From positions 1 to 5,326 of the forward strand of contig CALAVA010000092.1 in assembly GCA_937892025.1 (NCBI GenBank): a stretch of DNA of 5,326 bases. The letters are read 5' to 3'. The position numbers and the translations under genes are program-made. Below, one piece after another: positions 4,959 to 5,326 of this stretch (the first letter of the stretch is position 1; each line of letters opens with the position of its first letter). The notes beneath the pieces were generated by a model, which did not search any database, was not told the origin of the DNA, and worked only from the letters and a program-made list of their open reading frames with translations. Source of the stretch: an uncultured Bacteroidales bacterium. GTDB taxonomy: Bacteria > Bacteroidota > Bacteroidia > Bacteroidales > WCHB1-69.

Positions 4959-5326
4959 TCATTTTTTAACAACCAACGCCGTCATGCCCGGTCGGAGATT
5001 AGGAATGGACTGTTGGGGGCGGCATTTGACATCAAAGGTTCTGACATCATATCCACCATTTTGCCGGGTAGTACGCCATGTTGCATAAGTACCCATTGCC
5101 TTTACATGTGTAACAACAACAGGATATTTGGCATCACCGAGAGCAGGTATCTTAATCTCTACCACGTTGCCTATCGTAAAATCAGATAACATATCTTCGC
5201 GTACAGCGAAGGTGAACCATACATCATTCAAATCTACGATAGACATCACAGGACTACCCTGCCCCACCAACTCACCCACTTTGGGGAAGAGTTCACTTAC
5301 CTCTCCATCACACGGCGAAAGCAAAT
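4959..5326 (-). CDS. HlyD-family membrane fusion (periplasmic adaptor) protein, C-terminal part
   Basis: Only the last 121-122 codons are in the window; the frame is open through the right edge, so the TTG at 5324 is internal. The fragment begins with the second half of the lipoyl-like domain (SPCDGEVSELFPKVGELVGQ, where 'P.DG.V......GE.V..G' is the hallmark). It continues into the beta-barrel domain (VDLNDVWFTFAVREDMLSDF, then GNVVEIKIPALG) and a membrane-proximal strand set ending NLRPGMTALVVKK, where 'LRPGM.a.V' is typical of the family. Such proteins are anchored in the inner membrane and link the transporter to a TolC-like outer-membrane channel. The N-terminal anchor and coiled coil lie outside the window. 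It is first of the three visible operon genes; the promoter must lie beyond the right edge. TGA is at 4961-4959. Confidence 0.92.
   Translation of the reverse strand, partial: LLSPCDGEVSELFPKVGELVGQGSPVMSIVDLNDVWFTFAVREDMLSDFTIGNVVEIKIPALGDAKYPVVVTHVKAMGTYATWRTTRQNGGYDVRTFDVKCRPQQSIPNLRPGMTALVVKK

Overview
The window looks like chromosomal DNA of a bacterium of the Bacteroidetes, most likely an anaerobic Bacteroidales relative. The evidence is the Bacteroidales-like DnaX tail, an anaerobic-type ThiH, a Bacteroidetes-type promoter element (TAnnTTTG) before thiH, the absence of Shine-Dalgarno sequences at the gene starts, and an HlyD/ABC-2 permease operon of a kind common in this phylum. The species cannot be told from the sequence.

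Layout. Positions 2-1046 (+) hold the 3' part of dnaX (DNA polymerase III clamp-loader subunit gamma/tau). It lies in two reading frames: the end of the clamp-loader part stops at a TGA at 299-301, and the tau-specific linker and C-terminal domain continue in the +1 frame to 1046. Positions 1047-1258 are a non-coding, AT-rich leader with a promoter-like element and several mutually exclusive hairpins. Positions 1259-2365 (+) hold thiH, the radical SAM tyrosine lyase that makes dehydroglycine for the thiamine thiazole ring. It stands alone, without other thiamine genes in view. Positions 2366-2569 lie between convergent genes and hold a 34-codon open frame on the minus strand (2436-2540) that looks like the truncated start of a small protein. 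Positions 2570-5326 (-) hold a tight operon read right to left: an HlyD-type membrane fusion protein (C-terminal part only, cut by the window edge), then two paralogous ABC-2 permeases that overlap by 4 bp. Together they should form an efflux system exporting a small molecule or drug across the envelope; no ATPase gene lies between them.

The right half (about 2570 onward) is clearly richer in G+C than the dnaX-thiH half: hand-counted 60-base lines give about 40-55% against about 23-38%. The efflux operon may therefore have a different origin or different codon selection.

The observations most worth following are the dnaX frame break, placed exactly where a short gamma-like product would end, and the thiH leader, whose hairpin loop is fully complementary to a segment just upstream of the start codon. 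No CRISPR array, insertion sequence, tRNA or rRNA was seen.
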